DNA of 64,000 bases from Lachnospiraceae bacterium (GTDB taxonomy: Bacteria; Bacillota; Clostridia; Lachnospirales; Lachnospiraceae). The DNA is taken from the NCBI GenBank assembly GCA_017513125.1, contig JAFWDI010000002.1, forward strand, positions 118,739 to 182,738, read 5' to 3'. Below, piece after piece: positions 53,104-61,569 of this stretch (position 1 is the first letter of the stretch; the number at the start of each line of letters is the position of its first letter). The translations under genes and the position numbers were made by a program. The notes beneath the pieces are model-generated. The model did no database searches, was not told where the DNA came from, and worked only from the letters and a program-made list of their open reading frames with translations.

Positions 53104-54084
53104 ATGGCCGAAACGAAAGGCATCGTTTATAACATCCAGCGCTACACCATCCACGACGGACCCGGCATCCGCACCGAGGTCTTCCTGAAAGGCTGCCCGC
53201 TGCACTGCAAATGGTGTTCGAACCCCGAGAGCATGAACCCCGCCCCGGAGATCGGCATCTATCCCGCGACCTGCATCGGCGTCGACAAATGCGGCACCTG
53301 CCTCGCAGACTGCCCGCTCGACCCTTCGCCGCTGATCGTGAAGGAGAACGTCATCGCGGGCTGCGACCGCACGCGCTGTCCCGAAGGCTGCCAGAAGTGC
53401 ACGGACTCGTGCTTCCTGCACGCGATCAAAAAGTGGGGACAGTGGATGACCGTCGACGAAGTCATGGCCGAGGTGCTGCAGGACCGCGAGTTCTACCAGC
53501 GCTCCGGCGGCGGCCTCACGATCAACGGCGGCGAGGTCACGACCCAGCCCGACTTCTGCGTCGAGCTGCTCGCGGCGGCGAAGGCGGCGCACGTGAACAC
53601 GGTCACGGAGACCTGCATGTTCTGCCGGCCCGAGACCATCGAGCGGTTTTACGAGAATACCGACATCTTCATCGCCGACATTAAAAACATGGACAATGCC
53701 GCCCACAAACGCTGGTCCGGCGGCGATATCCGCGTGATCCTGTCGAACATTAAGAAGACCGTCGACGCGGGACAGCAGATGATCCTGCGCATCCCCGTGA
53801 TTCCGGGGATCAATGACTCCGAGGAGAACATCCGGGCCACCGCCGCGTTCATCCGCGACGAGCTGGAGAACCGCGTGCTGCAGGTGCAGCTGCTGCCCTA
53901 CCTGAAGATGGGCACCGAGAAGTACGATTCGCTCGGAAAGTTCTACCCGATGGGCGACGACTTCCGGCCGGCGGAGCTGAAGGAGCGCATGCCGTGGATC
54001 CAGCGGCTTGCGGAGATCATGTGCGAGTACGGAAACCCCGCGGTGGCGGGGTCGTCGACGGCGTACGAGTACCGTGTGAAATAA
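53104..54084 (+). CDS. Glycyl radical diol dehydratase activating enzyme (radical SAM)
   Basis: 326 aa partner of the GRE just upstream. [17 protein letters not shown] runs into the C-x3-C-x2-C motif (CPLHCKWC) for the SAM cluster, followed by a ferredoxin-like insert rich in Cys ([20 protein letters not shown]). [18 protein letters not shown] is the usual family block. The start follows CGGAGAT. It shares the family with the activase at 4326-5303 but differs in the insert. Terminator downstream ends the operon. Confidence 0.93.
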   Translation: MAETKGIVYNIQRYTIHDGPGIRTEVFLKGCPLHCKWCSNPESMNPAPEIGIYPATCIGVDKCGTCLADCPLDPSPLIVKENVIAGCDRTRCPEGCQKCTDSCFLHAIKKWGQWMTVDEVMAEVLQDREFYQRSGGGLTINGGEVTTQPDFCVELLAAAKAAHVNTVTETCMFCRPETIERFYENTDIFIADIKNMDNAAHKRWSGGDIRVILSNIKKTVDAGQQMILRIPVIPGINDSEENIRATAAFIRDELENRVLQVQLLPYLKMGTEKYDSLGKFYPMGDDFRPAELKERMPWIQRLAEIMCEYGNPAVAGSSTAYEYRVK

Positions 54085-54122
54085 CTGCATACAGCTTCAT
54101 CACACCCTCATATGTGGCATAG

Positions 54123-54154
54123 CAGCGGGAAGATTTCTTCCCGCTGTTGTTTTT
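54123..54154 (+). terminator. Terminator of the rhamnose/propanediol operon
   Basis: A perfect 10-bp stem CAGCGGGAAG / CTTCCCGCTG with a four-base loop is followed by TTGTTTTT. A second hairpin, ACCGGAAAA / TTTTCCGGT, lies directly behind it (about 54156-54180). Confidence 0.9.
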
Positions 54155-54280
54155 AACCGGAAAAAGTCCTTTTCCGGTCAATAATCATCGTACAAAGTCT
54201 CCATCTCTTATGTATAATTAAATTAAATAACAGAATATGCAACATGCCGAAACCGTTATATAGCTTATGGAGGGACAGCC

Positions 54281-57109
54281 ATGAAAAAAACGAGCAAAAA
54301 ACTCCTGAGTCTGGTTCTGGCGCTGGTATTCGCGGCGACACTTCTCCCGGTCACGGCACATGCCGAGCCGGCGGCGGGAGACTGCACGAGAAATACCGGC
54401 ACTTATGAACATAACCGACAACGTTTCGATCCCCTGGAAGACGACCCTTGTGCCGAAGGCCACAGCTGGGGCCCGTGGTTAACCGGCGGCGATGAGTTCG
54501 GCATTTATCATGAACCGCCCACCTGCACCGAAGCGGGCGAAGAGTACCGCGTCTGCTCCCGCTGTGGCACGATGGAGACCCGCGCCGTTCCTGCCGGGCA
54601 CATCTGGAGCGACTGGCAGTCCGGCACTGACAGCTTCGGCAACTATTACCAGCCTCCCACCTGCACGGAAGACGGTGTTGAATTCCGTGTCTGCTCCCGC
54701 TGCGAACAGGTGGCAACCCGAAGCGTTCCGGCGCTCGGACACAACTGGAATGCCGGCACCGTAACCAGAGAAGCCACATGTACCGCCGCAGGCGAGCGCA
54801 CTTACCAATGCACGCGCTGCAGCCAGACGCGCACGGAAGCCATTCCCGCCCTGGGACACGACTGGGGCGCGGACGGCGTCTGCCGCCGATGCGGACAGAG
54901 AAACAGCGAAGCGCCGGCAGCGCCCGAGACACCCGCGGCACCTGTGACACCTGTGACGCCGGTCGAAACCACTGCCGCGAACCCTGCTTTCTCCGCGGCC
55001 GCACTCTTTTCCTCCCTTCGTAATATTCCGACAAGTGCGAACACTCTGGTGATCACCCAGCAGCCTTCGGGCGGCTCCGTCACCCGGGACGCCGGTGAAG
55101 GCTTCACCCTCTCCGTGGCCGTGGAGGGCGGAGAAGCGCCCTATACCTATGAATGGTACTGCAAGGATCTCGAGGCAGAAGAGCAGACCAGTTCTATCGC
55201 TGTATGGGCTTCGGATGCGAATGCATCCCTGAGCACGACGTTCCAGAACACCGCTGCGAGCTGGTATGCCGACCATGCTCAGTCTTATGCAGACGCATTC
55301 GACCCCGGATGGTTCTCTGCCGTGACCGGCGGAGGATCTGTCGCTGATCTTATCGGAGGCCTGCATCTCTTTGAACATGATCTGGGCGGAACGGAAGAAC
55401 CGTTTATTAACATTTCCCAGGGCAATTGCGAATACTGGGTCGTGATCACCGACAATGCCGGCCACAGCATCACTTCCGACAGAGCCCGGGTCAGCTACCG
55501 CGTCCGCATCGCCGAGCAGCCCCGGAACGCAAACTGGCGGACAGCAGCACCACCGGATGACTACGTCCGGATGGAGTGTCAGGCGGCGGACGGCTCCGGA
55601 GAGTATTTTTACGAGTGGTTCCGGAACGACGAGCGGGATCTGCCCTACGCCCTTTATGACAGCTGTGAGATCATGGATCTGGGCACCTATGTATGCCGGG
55701 TGACCGATCTGGCGACGGGCGACACCGTGGAGTCCGAAGAGGTCGAGGTCTATGACGTCCCGCCGCTCCTCATCTATTCCCTCCCCTCCGGGGCCACGCT
55801 CTGGTCCGAGGAGGAATGGGAAGTGAGCGCTTCGATCGAAGGCGGCGTGCCGCCCTATGAGGTCTGGTGGGATGTGAACGGCGTGCCGCTGCTCACCGAG
55901 CAGGGCGAGGATGACAGCGGCGGACGTCCGACCTTCCATGCCACAGGTGTCGGCGAGGGCAAATACACCGTCCACGTCACAGACTCCATGGGCGAGACCG
56001 TGTTCACCTCGACCTACCGCGAGGAAAGGCAGCTGCATTTCTCACAGCAGCCCGAGGACGCCGTGTTGTCGGAAGACGGTCTGGCGGAACTGTCCGTCAC
56101 GGTCGACGACGGCACCCCGCCCTACACTTTTATTCTCAGCCGTAACGGTCGGCGGGCCATCACGCGGAAATCGGACAGCGGTTCCTGGACGTTTTCCGAT
56201 CTCAACCGGACGGGCAGCTATCACGTCACCGTTCAGGACGCGGAAGGTCATCGCGGACGATCCGAACATGCCACGATATCCCTGCCCGAGTTCCGCATCG
56301 CTTCCCAGACCCTGTCGGCGGAATTCTACGGGACTTTGATCCAGCTCGGCGTTCGTGTCGAGGGCGGTCTCCCGCCCTATACGTACCAGTGGATGTTCAA
56401 TCCCGGGGACCAGTGGTACATGACCGGCTCGGACTCCCCGAACCTCCCTGTGACTTCGGTCGGCGAATACGCCTGCCGGATCACCGATTCCGATGACAAC
56501 ACCATCTACGCCGAGCATATCCCGGTGGAGTACAGGGGAGAAAATCCCTGGATCACACAACAGCCGGTCGGCGGCGCCATTCCCGCCGGAGGATCCTTCA
56601 CTCTGCAGTGTTCGGCGATCTCCGGCGCCGGAAACCACACCCTCCGCTATGACTGGCAGCGAAAAGCCCTGGAAGAAGGCGGCAGCTGGACCCTGTGGGA
56701 ATGGGGCAGACAGACCCTGGAAACTTCCCGGCCCGGCCTCTACCGCTGTCGGATCACCGACACGGATACCGGAAAGACGACCTACAGCAGAACAGTGACG
56801 GTATACAGAAATATGTGCTTTGTCAGCGCGGAAATGTACGCGCAGGTCGCTCCGGGCACCGGCAGGTACCATCTCTCGTACGAGGGCGGCGTCCCGAACT
56901 ATTTCATCGAAGTATATCTATACGATGAGGCTACGGAAACAGTCACGATCGAGCGCACGACGCGGGTGGAAGGCACCGACCCGGTCCTGTATCTCCCTCT
57001 GTGGACGCGCGCCACCGACGGCTCAAATGAAAACATTCACGCCACATACTGTTTCGTCATCACGGACCGCTACCAACAGACATGCGCTTCGGGACCTGTA
57101 AGATGGTAA
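54281..57109 (+). CDS. Large secreted protein with Cys/His repeats and Ig-like repeats
   Basis: 942 aa exported protein. Signal peptide 1-28 (hydrophobic core LLSLVLALVFAATLLP, cleavage after AHA). Residues about 60-210 contain three repeats of the type GHxW...PTCTExGxxYRVCSRCxxxxTRxVPA, with paired cysteines that may bind metal or form disulfides. From about 260 on there are several Ig-like beta repeats, each opening near (I/F)xxQP and containing PPYTYxW or APYTYEW. No LPXTG anchor, transmembrane tail or S-layer repeats were seen, so attachment is unclear. Codon choice is less biased than in its neighbours. Binding or adhesion is a guess. The start follows GGAGGG; a lipoprotein gene follows in the same operon. 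Confidence 0.75.
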   Translation: MKKTSKKLLSLVLALVFAATLLPVTAHAEPAAGDCTRNTGTYEHNRQRFDPLEDDPCAEGHSWGPWLTGGDEFGIYHEPPTCTEAGEEYRVCSRCGTMETRAVPAGHIWSDWQSGTDSFGNYYQPPTCTEDGVEFRVCSRCEQVATRSVPALGHNWNAGTVTREATCTAAGERTYQCTRCSQTRTEAIPALGHDWGADGVCRRCGQRNSEAPAAPETPAAPVTPVTPVETTAANPAFSAAALFSSLRNIPTSANTLVITQQPSGGSVTRDAGEGFTLSVAVEGGEAPYTYEWYCKDLEAEEQTSSIAVWASDANASLSTTFQNTAASWYADHAQSYADAFDPGWFSAVTGGGSVADLIGGLHLFEHDLGGTEEPFINISQGNCEYWVVITDNAGHSITSDRARVSYRVRIAEQPRNANWRTAAPPDDYVRMECQAADGSGEYFYEWFRNDERDLPYALYDSCEIMDLGTYVCRVTDLATGDTVESEEVEVYDVPPLLIYSLPSGATLWSEEEWEVSASIEGGVPPYEVWWDVNGVPLLTEQGEDDSGGRPTFHATGVGEGKYTVHVTDSMGETVFTSTYREERQLHFSQQPEDAVLSEDGLAELSVTVDDGTPPYTFILSRNGRRAITRKSDSGSWTFSDLNRTGSYHVTVQDAEGHRGRSEHATISLPEFRIASQTLSAEFYGTLIQLGVRVEGGLPPYTYQWMFNPGDQWYMTGSDSPNLPVTSVGEYACRITDSDDNTIYAEHIPVEYRGENPWITQQPVGGAIPAGGSFTLQCSAISGAGNHTLRYDWQRKALEEGGSWTLWEWGRQTLETSRPGLYRCRITDTDTGKTTYSRTVTVYRNMCFVSAEMYAQVAPGTGRYHLSYEGGVPNYFIEVYLYDEATETVTIERTTRVEGTDPVLYLPLWTRATDGSNENIHATYCFVITDRYQQTCASGPVRW

Positions 57110-57126
57110 ACGGAAAGGAGGGTCTT

Positions 57127-57873
57127 ATGAAAAAACTGCTTGTAATACTGACGGCCGGCATGCTGTTTGCGGCCGTGTCTCTAGCAGGATGCGGCAGCGG
57201 CGCCTCCGAGACCGCCGAAACCGAAGAGTCTGAGGAGGAGGTCTATGAGCCCCTTCCTGCAGCCGCCATGTCTCTGGAAGAGCAGCTCCCCGGAGAATGG
57301 TACGCCGGATATGAGGGGCTGGCATTGACCCTCACTCTGACGGAAGACGGAAGCTATACCCTGCACTTCCCGGGTCAGGATGATCAGACCGGAGCATGGG
57401 CGCTTACGGACGGCGAGATCATCCTGGATGAGCAGGAAGCGAATTCCCTCCTCCCTGTGGATGACTCGCTCCTGTGGGAAAGCGCCGATCTGCTGTTTAC
57501 CCGGGATATGCCCGAGACCTATGTTCCCGGCGATGATCTTGCAGGAACGGAAGGCGACTTTGACGGCTACTGGAGATCGCATTTCGTCGCCGTGGGCGAC
57601 GGAACCATGCTGGCCTCCGCCCTGGGAGAAAACACGGACATCTACGTCGAAGGTGCCCATGTGGCTCTGGGCGGTCCCCTCTTCGGCGACGTGTTCGTCG
57701 ATATGGAGCTCCGGGACGGCTCGCTCTGCTATGAAACCGAAGGTCTTTCGGTCGCCTTGACGCTGCAGCAGGACGGCTTCCTGCGTCTGACCGTAAACGG
57801 CGAAGAGCCCATCACGATCTATCTGCTGCCGGCTCCCATACCGGATTCTGTCTCTGAGTCGGCCGGCGGCTGA
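57127..57873 (+). CDS. Lipoprotein of unknown function
   Basis: 248 aa. Signal peptide with lipobox SLAGC, Cys22 being the predicted lipidated residue, then an acidic Glu-rich linker. Two similar beta-rich halves follow (LALTLTLTEDGSYTLHF and LSVALTLQQDGFLRLTV), suggesting an internal duplication of a lipocalin-like or extracytoplasmic ligand-binding domain. Not assigned to a known family. AAGGAGGG precedes the ATG at 57127; the open frame upstream overlaps the previous gene's end and is not used. Co-transcribed with the repeat protein (18-base gap). Confidence 0.75.
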   Translation: MKKLLVILTAGMLFAAVSLAGCGSGASETAETEESEEEVYEPLPAAAMSLEEQLPGEWYAGYEGLALTLTLTEDGSYTLHFPGQDDQTGAWALTDGEIILDEQEANSLLPVDDSLLWESADLLFTRDMPETYVPGDDLAGTEGDFDGYWRSHFVAVGDGTMLASALGENTDIYVEGAHVALGGPLFGDVFVDMELRDGSLCYETEGLSVALTLQQDGFLRLTVNGEEPITIYLLPAPIPDSVSESAGG

Positions 57874-57896
57874 ACCGGACAAACTATACCGGTCAA

Positions 57897-57934
57897 AAAA
57901 CGCGGCGCAGCCCCGAGAGGCTGCGCCGTTTTTT
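57897..57934. terminator. Bidirectional terminator
   Basis: The stem CGGCGCAGCC / GGCTGCGCCG (57903-57912, 57919-57928) has AAAAAA on the left and TTTTTT on the right, so it ends both the lipoprotein gene and the convergent aldo/keto reductase. Confidence 0.92.
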
Positions 57935-58004
57935 ATGTTTTCGTTTCTCGATGAATAAAAGTTTCGGTCAGGGCCGCTCTCACAGTGCCGCAGACACCCC
58001 AGGA

Positions 58005-59123
58005 TCACAGCTTCGCGAACACCGCCTGCAGCTCGCTCATCACGTCCGGGATCGCGATCCCCTGCGGGCAATGCTGCTCGCACGACCGGCATCCGACACA
58101 CTCGGTGAAGCGTCCGCGCTCGCCGGAGCGGTCGATGAACGGCACGCCGTTCGCCGGCTTCGCCTTATACTCGTTATACAGCGACATGATCGTCGGGATC
58201 TCGATCTGCACCGGGCAGTTCGGTCCGCAGTAGTTGCACGCGGTGCAGGGCACCGTGATCTGGCTCTTAAACAGGTCGCAGGCCTTGAACAGCGTCTCGC
58301 GGTCCGCGTCGGTAAACGGCGCATCGTCAGCGAACGTGGCGAGGTTCCCGTCCATCTGCTCGACCGCGCTCATGCCGGAAAGGATCACCTGGATGCCGGG
58401 GAGACTGCGCAGGAAGCGGAATCCCCACGAAGGGATGGTCCAGTCGGGATGCGCCTCCTTCAGGATCGCCTCGGCCTCCGGGGTCAGCGCCGCGAGCTTT
58501 CCGCCGCGCAGCGGCTCCATGATCACGATCGGGATGCCGCGCTCCGACAGGATCTCGTACTGCTCGCGCTCCTCACCGTAGAGCCAGTCGAAATAGTTCA
58601 GCTCGATCTGGACGAAGTCCCAGTCACGCACGTCGAGCATGCGCTTCAGGCAGGCGGGGCTGCCGTGGAACGAGAAGCCCAGGTACTTGATCGCGCCCTC
58701 GGCCTTCTTCTCCGCGAAGAAATCCACACATCCGCAGTCCAGATACTTATCAATGTTCCCGTCGCCCACGCCGTGGATCAGATAGAAGTCAATGTAGTCG
58801 GTCTGCAGGCGCTCGAGCTGCTCCCTGAAAACGTTCACGTGACCGTCGCCCGCCATGCAGTTATACTTCGTCGCCAGATAAAAGCTCTCGCGCGGCCACT
58901 CCTTCATCGCTACGCCGAGGAACTCCTCGGACTCGCCGTCGTGATAGACGTAGGCGGTGTCGTAGTAGTTGATGCCGCCGGCCATCGCGTGACGCAGGAT
59001 CTCGGTCGAAGGCCCACGGTCGATCTTTCCGGAGAACTTACCGTCCACGGTCGGGAAGCGCATGTTTCCCATGCCCAGGCACGAGAGTTCAATGCCGGTA
59101 TCTCTGAAACTCTTATACTGCAT
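58005..59123 (-). CDS. Aldo/keto reductase with C-terminal dicluster ferredoxin domain
   Basis: 372 aa paralogue of the gene at 268-1452, same architecture: aldo/keto TIM barrel with YDTAYVYHDG, ATKYNC and YLIHGV at the catalytic positions, followed by two 4Fe-4S motifs (CTACNYCGPNC and CVGCRSCEQHC). GMGNMR near the N-terminus is shared with the paralogue. Physiological substrate unknown. It could be considered for lactaldehyde reduction given the rhamnose operon 4 kb away, but nothing in the sequence shows this. The start follows AAAGGAG. Confidence 0.87.
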   Translation of the reverse strand: MQYKSFRDTGIELSCLGMGNMRFPTVDGKFSGKIDRGPSTEILRHAMAGGINYYDTAYVYHDGESEEFLGVAMKEWPRESFYLATKYNCMAGDGHVNVFREQLERLQTDYIDFYLIHGVGDGNIDKYLDCGCVDFFAEKKAEGAIKYLGFSFHGSPACLKRMLDVRDWDFVQIELNYFDWLYGEEREQYEILSERGIPIVIMEPLRGGKLAALTPEAEAILKEAHPDWTIPSWGFRFLRSLPGIQVILSGMSAVEQMDGNLATFADDAPFTDADRETLFKACDLFKSQITVPCTACNYCGPNCPVQIEIPTIMSLYNEYKAKPANGVPFIDRSGERGRFTECVGCRSCEQHCPQGIAIPDVMSELQAVFAKL

Positions 59124-59256
59124 AAATGATCTCCTTTTCTGTTTCCTTTGGTCAATGTATCTCCAGCGCCGTCCCTGATGCCGCTGTGCTCACTGCACTT
59201 TCATGCTCTTTAAAGATACGATATTTCGGGCCTGCGCGCAAAGCAATTCTTCCGGC

Positions 59257-59285
59257 TTGCCTTTTCCTCGGAAAAAGACTATTCT
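59257..59285 (+). promoter_or_regulatory. Possible promoter of the acyl carrier protein gene
   Basis: TTGCCT (59257-59262) and TATTCT (59280-59285) with a 17-base spacer lie 33 bases ahead of the acyl carrier protein start. Matches to consensus are fair. Confidence 0.45.
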
Positions 59286-59317
59286 GTTACGGTAGTAATT
59301 GATCGGAGGTTTAATTC

Positions 59318-59542
59318 ATGCTGCAGGAAACGATCACCCGCCTGATCCTCGGCCACTGCGAGGCGAACGCTGAAGATATCCTGCCGGAGACCGCTTTTAA
59401 GTCTCTGGGAATGGATTCGCTGGACATCACCGAGATGATGCTGGATCTCGAAGATGAACTCGGCATCCGCATCGATTATTCGGTCGATGCGAAAGTGAAG
59501 ACTGTCGGAGAGCTCACGGAGTTCGTCGAACAGCTTCTGTGA
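59318..59542 (+). CDS. Acyl carrier protein
   Basis: 74 aa phosphopantetheine-carrier protein. The GMDSLDITEMM segment contains the attachment Ser34, and the helix pattern and acidic helix II are those of ACP. It is a single gene with its own promoter and terminator, and no fatty-acid or polyketide genes lie in the window, so its partner enzymes are elsewhere. The N-terminal part is somewhat divergent from AcpP, so a dedicated carrier for another pathway is as likely as the housekeeping ACP. GGAGG precedes the ATG. Confidence 0.88.
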   Translation: MLQETITRLILGHCEANAEDILPETAFKSLGMDSLDITEMMLDLEDELGIRIDYSVDAKVKTVGELTEFVEQLL

Positions 59543-59575
59543 AAGATCACAGCGGAAAACATCGGATCATGAGAT

Positions 59576-59603
59576 CGCCGGGGCACGTGCCCCGGCGGTT
59601 TTT
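59576..59603 (+). terminator. Terminator after acyl carrier protein
   Basis: A fully palindromic 22-base stem (CGCCGGGGCAC / GTGCCCCGGCG) is followed by GTTTTTA. It ends the acyl carrier protein transcript and separates it from the convergent HD gene. Confidence 0.85.
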
Positions 59604-59627
59604 ATCTGCCCGAAGCCCCGCGGCCGC

Positions 59628-60290
59628 TCACACACGGTCGTCGGGGATGATGCCCTTCGAGACATTGGCCTCCAGCTCCCCGAGCAGGCGCTCGTAAAGC
59701 ACCTCGGAGCCCTCGGCCGTGCGCTCGTTCCGCTTCAGGATCTGCGACGCTGCCACGCCGTGCTCGATCCACGACTTCCCTCCCGAGCGGCTGTTCAGAA
59801 ACAGCGGCTGGAAACGGTCCAGCGTCTTCGCGAATTTCGCTTCCGGGGTCTCCCAGGCCTCGAACTCCTCCCAGAGCCCGCGCATCCACGCCGCCTGGTC
59901 TTCCGGGAGCAATGAAAACAGCCGCTCCGCCGCCGCCCGCTCCCGCGCTTCCTGATCCTCGTGGACCTGCGCGTTCGTGTCGTAGGCGTAGGTGTCGCCC
60001 GCATAGACCTCGACCAGGTCGTGCGCGAGGCAGAGGCACATCGTGCGGTACCGGTCGATCGGCTCGTTCGCGTACTCCGACAGCAGCATGACCATCAGCG
60101 CCATGTGCCAGGCATGCTCGGCGTCGGTCTCGCGGCGGTTTCCGCTCGCCAGATAGTTCTGCCGCACGATCTCCTTCTCGCGGTCCGCCTCCATGAGGAA
60201 GCGGATCTGGGCTTCGAGGCGGTCTCCGACAGCACAGTCCGGTCCGGGGATTATTTCTTTTCCGCCGGTTTTATCGTCGGTCCGGTTCAT
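59628..60290 (-). CDS. HD-domain hydrolase, YfbR/HDDC2-like
   Basis: 220 aa. The metal-binding set His (AEHAWHMALM), His-Asp (CLAHDLVEVYAGD) and a later Asp place it in the HD superfamily, in the group that includes 5'-deoxynucleotidase YfbR and HDDC2. A nucleotide phosphatase function is likely but unproven. A C-terminal extension with SRSGGKSWIEHGV is typical of the group. The start follows an AAGGAGATCG site. Divergent from the esterase gene. Confidence 0.8.
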   Translation of the reverse strand: MNRTDDKTGGKEIIPGPDCAVGDRLEAQIRFLMEADREKEIVRQNYLASGNRRETDAEHAWHMALMVMLLSEYANEPIDRYRTMCLCLAHDLVEVYAGDTYAYDTNAQVHEDQEARERAAAERLFSLLPEDQAAWMRGLWEEFEAWETPEAKFAKTLDRFQPLFLNSRSGGKSWIEHGVAASQILKRNERTAEGSEVLYERLLGELEANVSKGIIPDDRV

Positions 60291-60330
60291 TTCGATCTCC
60301 TTATTTCTGCAGACGAAGTATTTTCCGCAA

Positions 60331-60339
60331 TGCTATAAT
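60331..60339 (+). promoter_or_regulatory. Extended -10 promoter element
   Basis: TGCTATAAT is a consensus TGn-extended -10 located 69 bases upstream of the esterase start. No clear -35 was found, as is common for extended -10 promoters. Confidence 0.5.
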
Positions 60340-60407
60340 GACCACATAAAAGTACTATGCCATCGTGTCGTCCGCTCTGTCAAGACGCGGAGAAAGGAGG
60401 TCTCACC

Positions 60408-61325
60408 ATGCCCATTCCCGCATTGATCATTGATACCATGCGCCAGGCGCCTCGCCTGTACGAGATGACCGTGGAGGAGATTCGTCAGGTCTTTATCGAT
60501 CAGGGGAAGGCCGCTCCGCCGCTCCCCTATGCCGGACAAATCGAGGAGCGCACGCTCACGACCGCGCACCGCGAGACGCCGGTTCGGATCTACCGCATGA
60601 CGGAGGACGAGGCCGCACCCGTGCTCGTTTACTTTCACGGCGGCGGCATGCTGTTCGGCGACCTGAACTTCATGGACGCGCCCTGCCGCTACATCTCCGA
60701 GCACGCCTGCTGCACCGTGATCTCGGTCGACTATGCGCTCGCACCGGAGAATAAGTTCCCGAAACCCCTCGAGGAGTGCTATGAGGCGGTACGGGAGATC
60801 GTCCGGAACGCGGCGGAACTGAAGATCGATCCCTCCAGGCTCGCCCTCGGCGGCGACAGTGCCGGAGGAAACCTGACTGCGACAGTCTCCATGCTCGCGC
60901 GCGAGCGGAAAGAGTTTTCGATCGTCCGCCAGGTGCTGCTCTACCCCTGGATCGACCTGGCGACGGATCCCGACCTGAAGGAAAACGAGACGAACGACCT
61001 TCCGCTGAACGCGGGCGACTTTAAGCTGCTGAACAAAGTGTACCTGAACGATCCCGAAGAAGCGAAGCTTCCGCTGGTCTCCCCGGTCTATGCGGAGGAT
61101 CTGGCCGGGCTGCCGCCGGCAGTGATCATCACGGAAGGAAATGATCCGCTGAAGGAGGAAGGCATGACCTATGCGGGCCGGCTGGCCGAGGCGGGCGTGC
61201 CTGTCGCACATATGCATTTCGACGATATGATCCACGGGTTCATCCAATTCACCGGCGTGGTCGAGGAGGCCGCAGAGGCGCTGGACTTCGTGTGCGGGAT
61301 CCTGAAGGAGGATTTCTCGAAATAA
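60408..61325 (+). CDS. Alpha/beta hydrolase (HSL-type esterase)
   Basis: 305 aa cytoplasmic carboxylesterase of the hormone-sensitive-lipase family. The oxyanion motif YFHGGG, the nucleophile elbow GGDSAGGN, the Asp of EGNDPLKEEG and the His of DMIHGFIQF make a full catalytic triad. The start at 60408 follows AAAGGAGG. Acts on short acyl or acetyl esters in this family; the real substrate is unknown. Monocistronic by layout. Confidence 0.9.
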   Translation: MPIPALIIDTMRQAPRLYEMTVEEIRQVFIDQGKAAPPLPYAGQIEERTLTTAHRETPVRIYRMTEDEAAPVLVYFHGGGMLFGDLNFMDAPCRYISEHACCTVISVDYALAPENKFPKPLEECYEAVREIVRNAAELKIDPSRLALGGDSAGGNLTATVSMLARERKEFSIVRQVLLYPWIDLATDPDLKENETNDLPLNAGDFKLLNKVYLNDPEEAKLPLVSPVYAEDLAGLPPAVIITEGNDPLKEEGMTYAGRLAEAGVPVAHMHFDDMIHGFIQFTGVVEEAAEALDFVCGILKEDFSK

Positions 61326-61569
61326 AACCGGCCCATGCCGCGGCCGGATCATGATCAGCGATAAGAGGGCAGAAGATCTCCCGAAGCTCCGGCAGCTTAC
61401 AGGCAGTTCGGGGCCCGGCAGCTCTGGATCGACGGCAGCTGCGTGCCCGGCGCATTCCAGCTGAACACCTGAAGGTGGATCACGTGTGATCATGGCCGCA
61501 AACGGCGGCCCGACCGCTGCAGAACGAACCCGAACGAAAGAATTAAGAAACAAAGACGGGAGGGAACTC

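Noticed and set aside
54213..54218. TATAAT upstream of the large secreted protein as a promoter
   Set aside because: The hexamer is present but no -35 or TG extension is at the right distance in this AT-rich stretch, so it was not listed as a feature.
61326..61569. Short open frame beginning near 61351 (resembling the start of an acetyltransferase)
   Set aside because: It stops after a few dozen codons, has no ribosome site and no conserved acetyl-CoA motif; too little for a pseudogene call.
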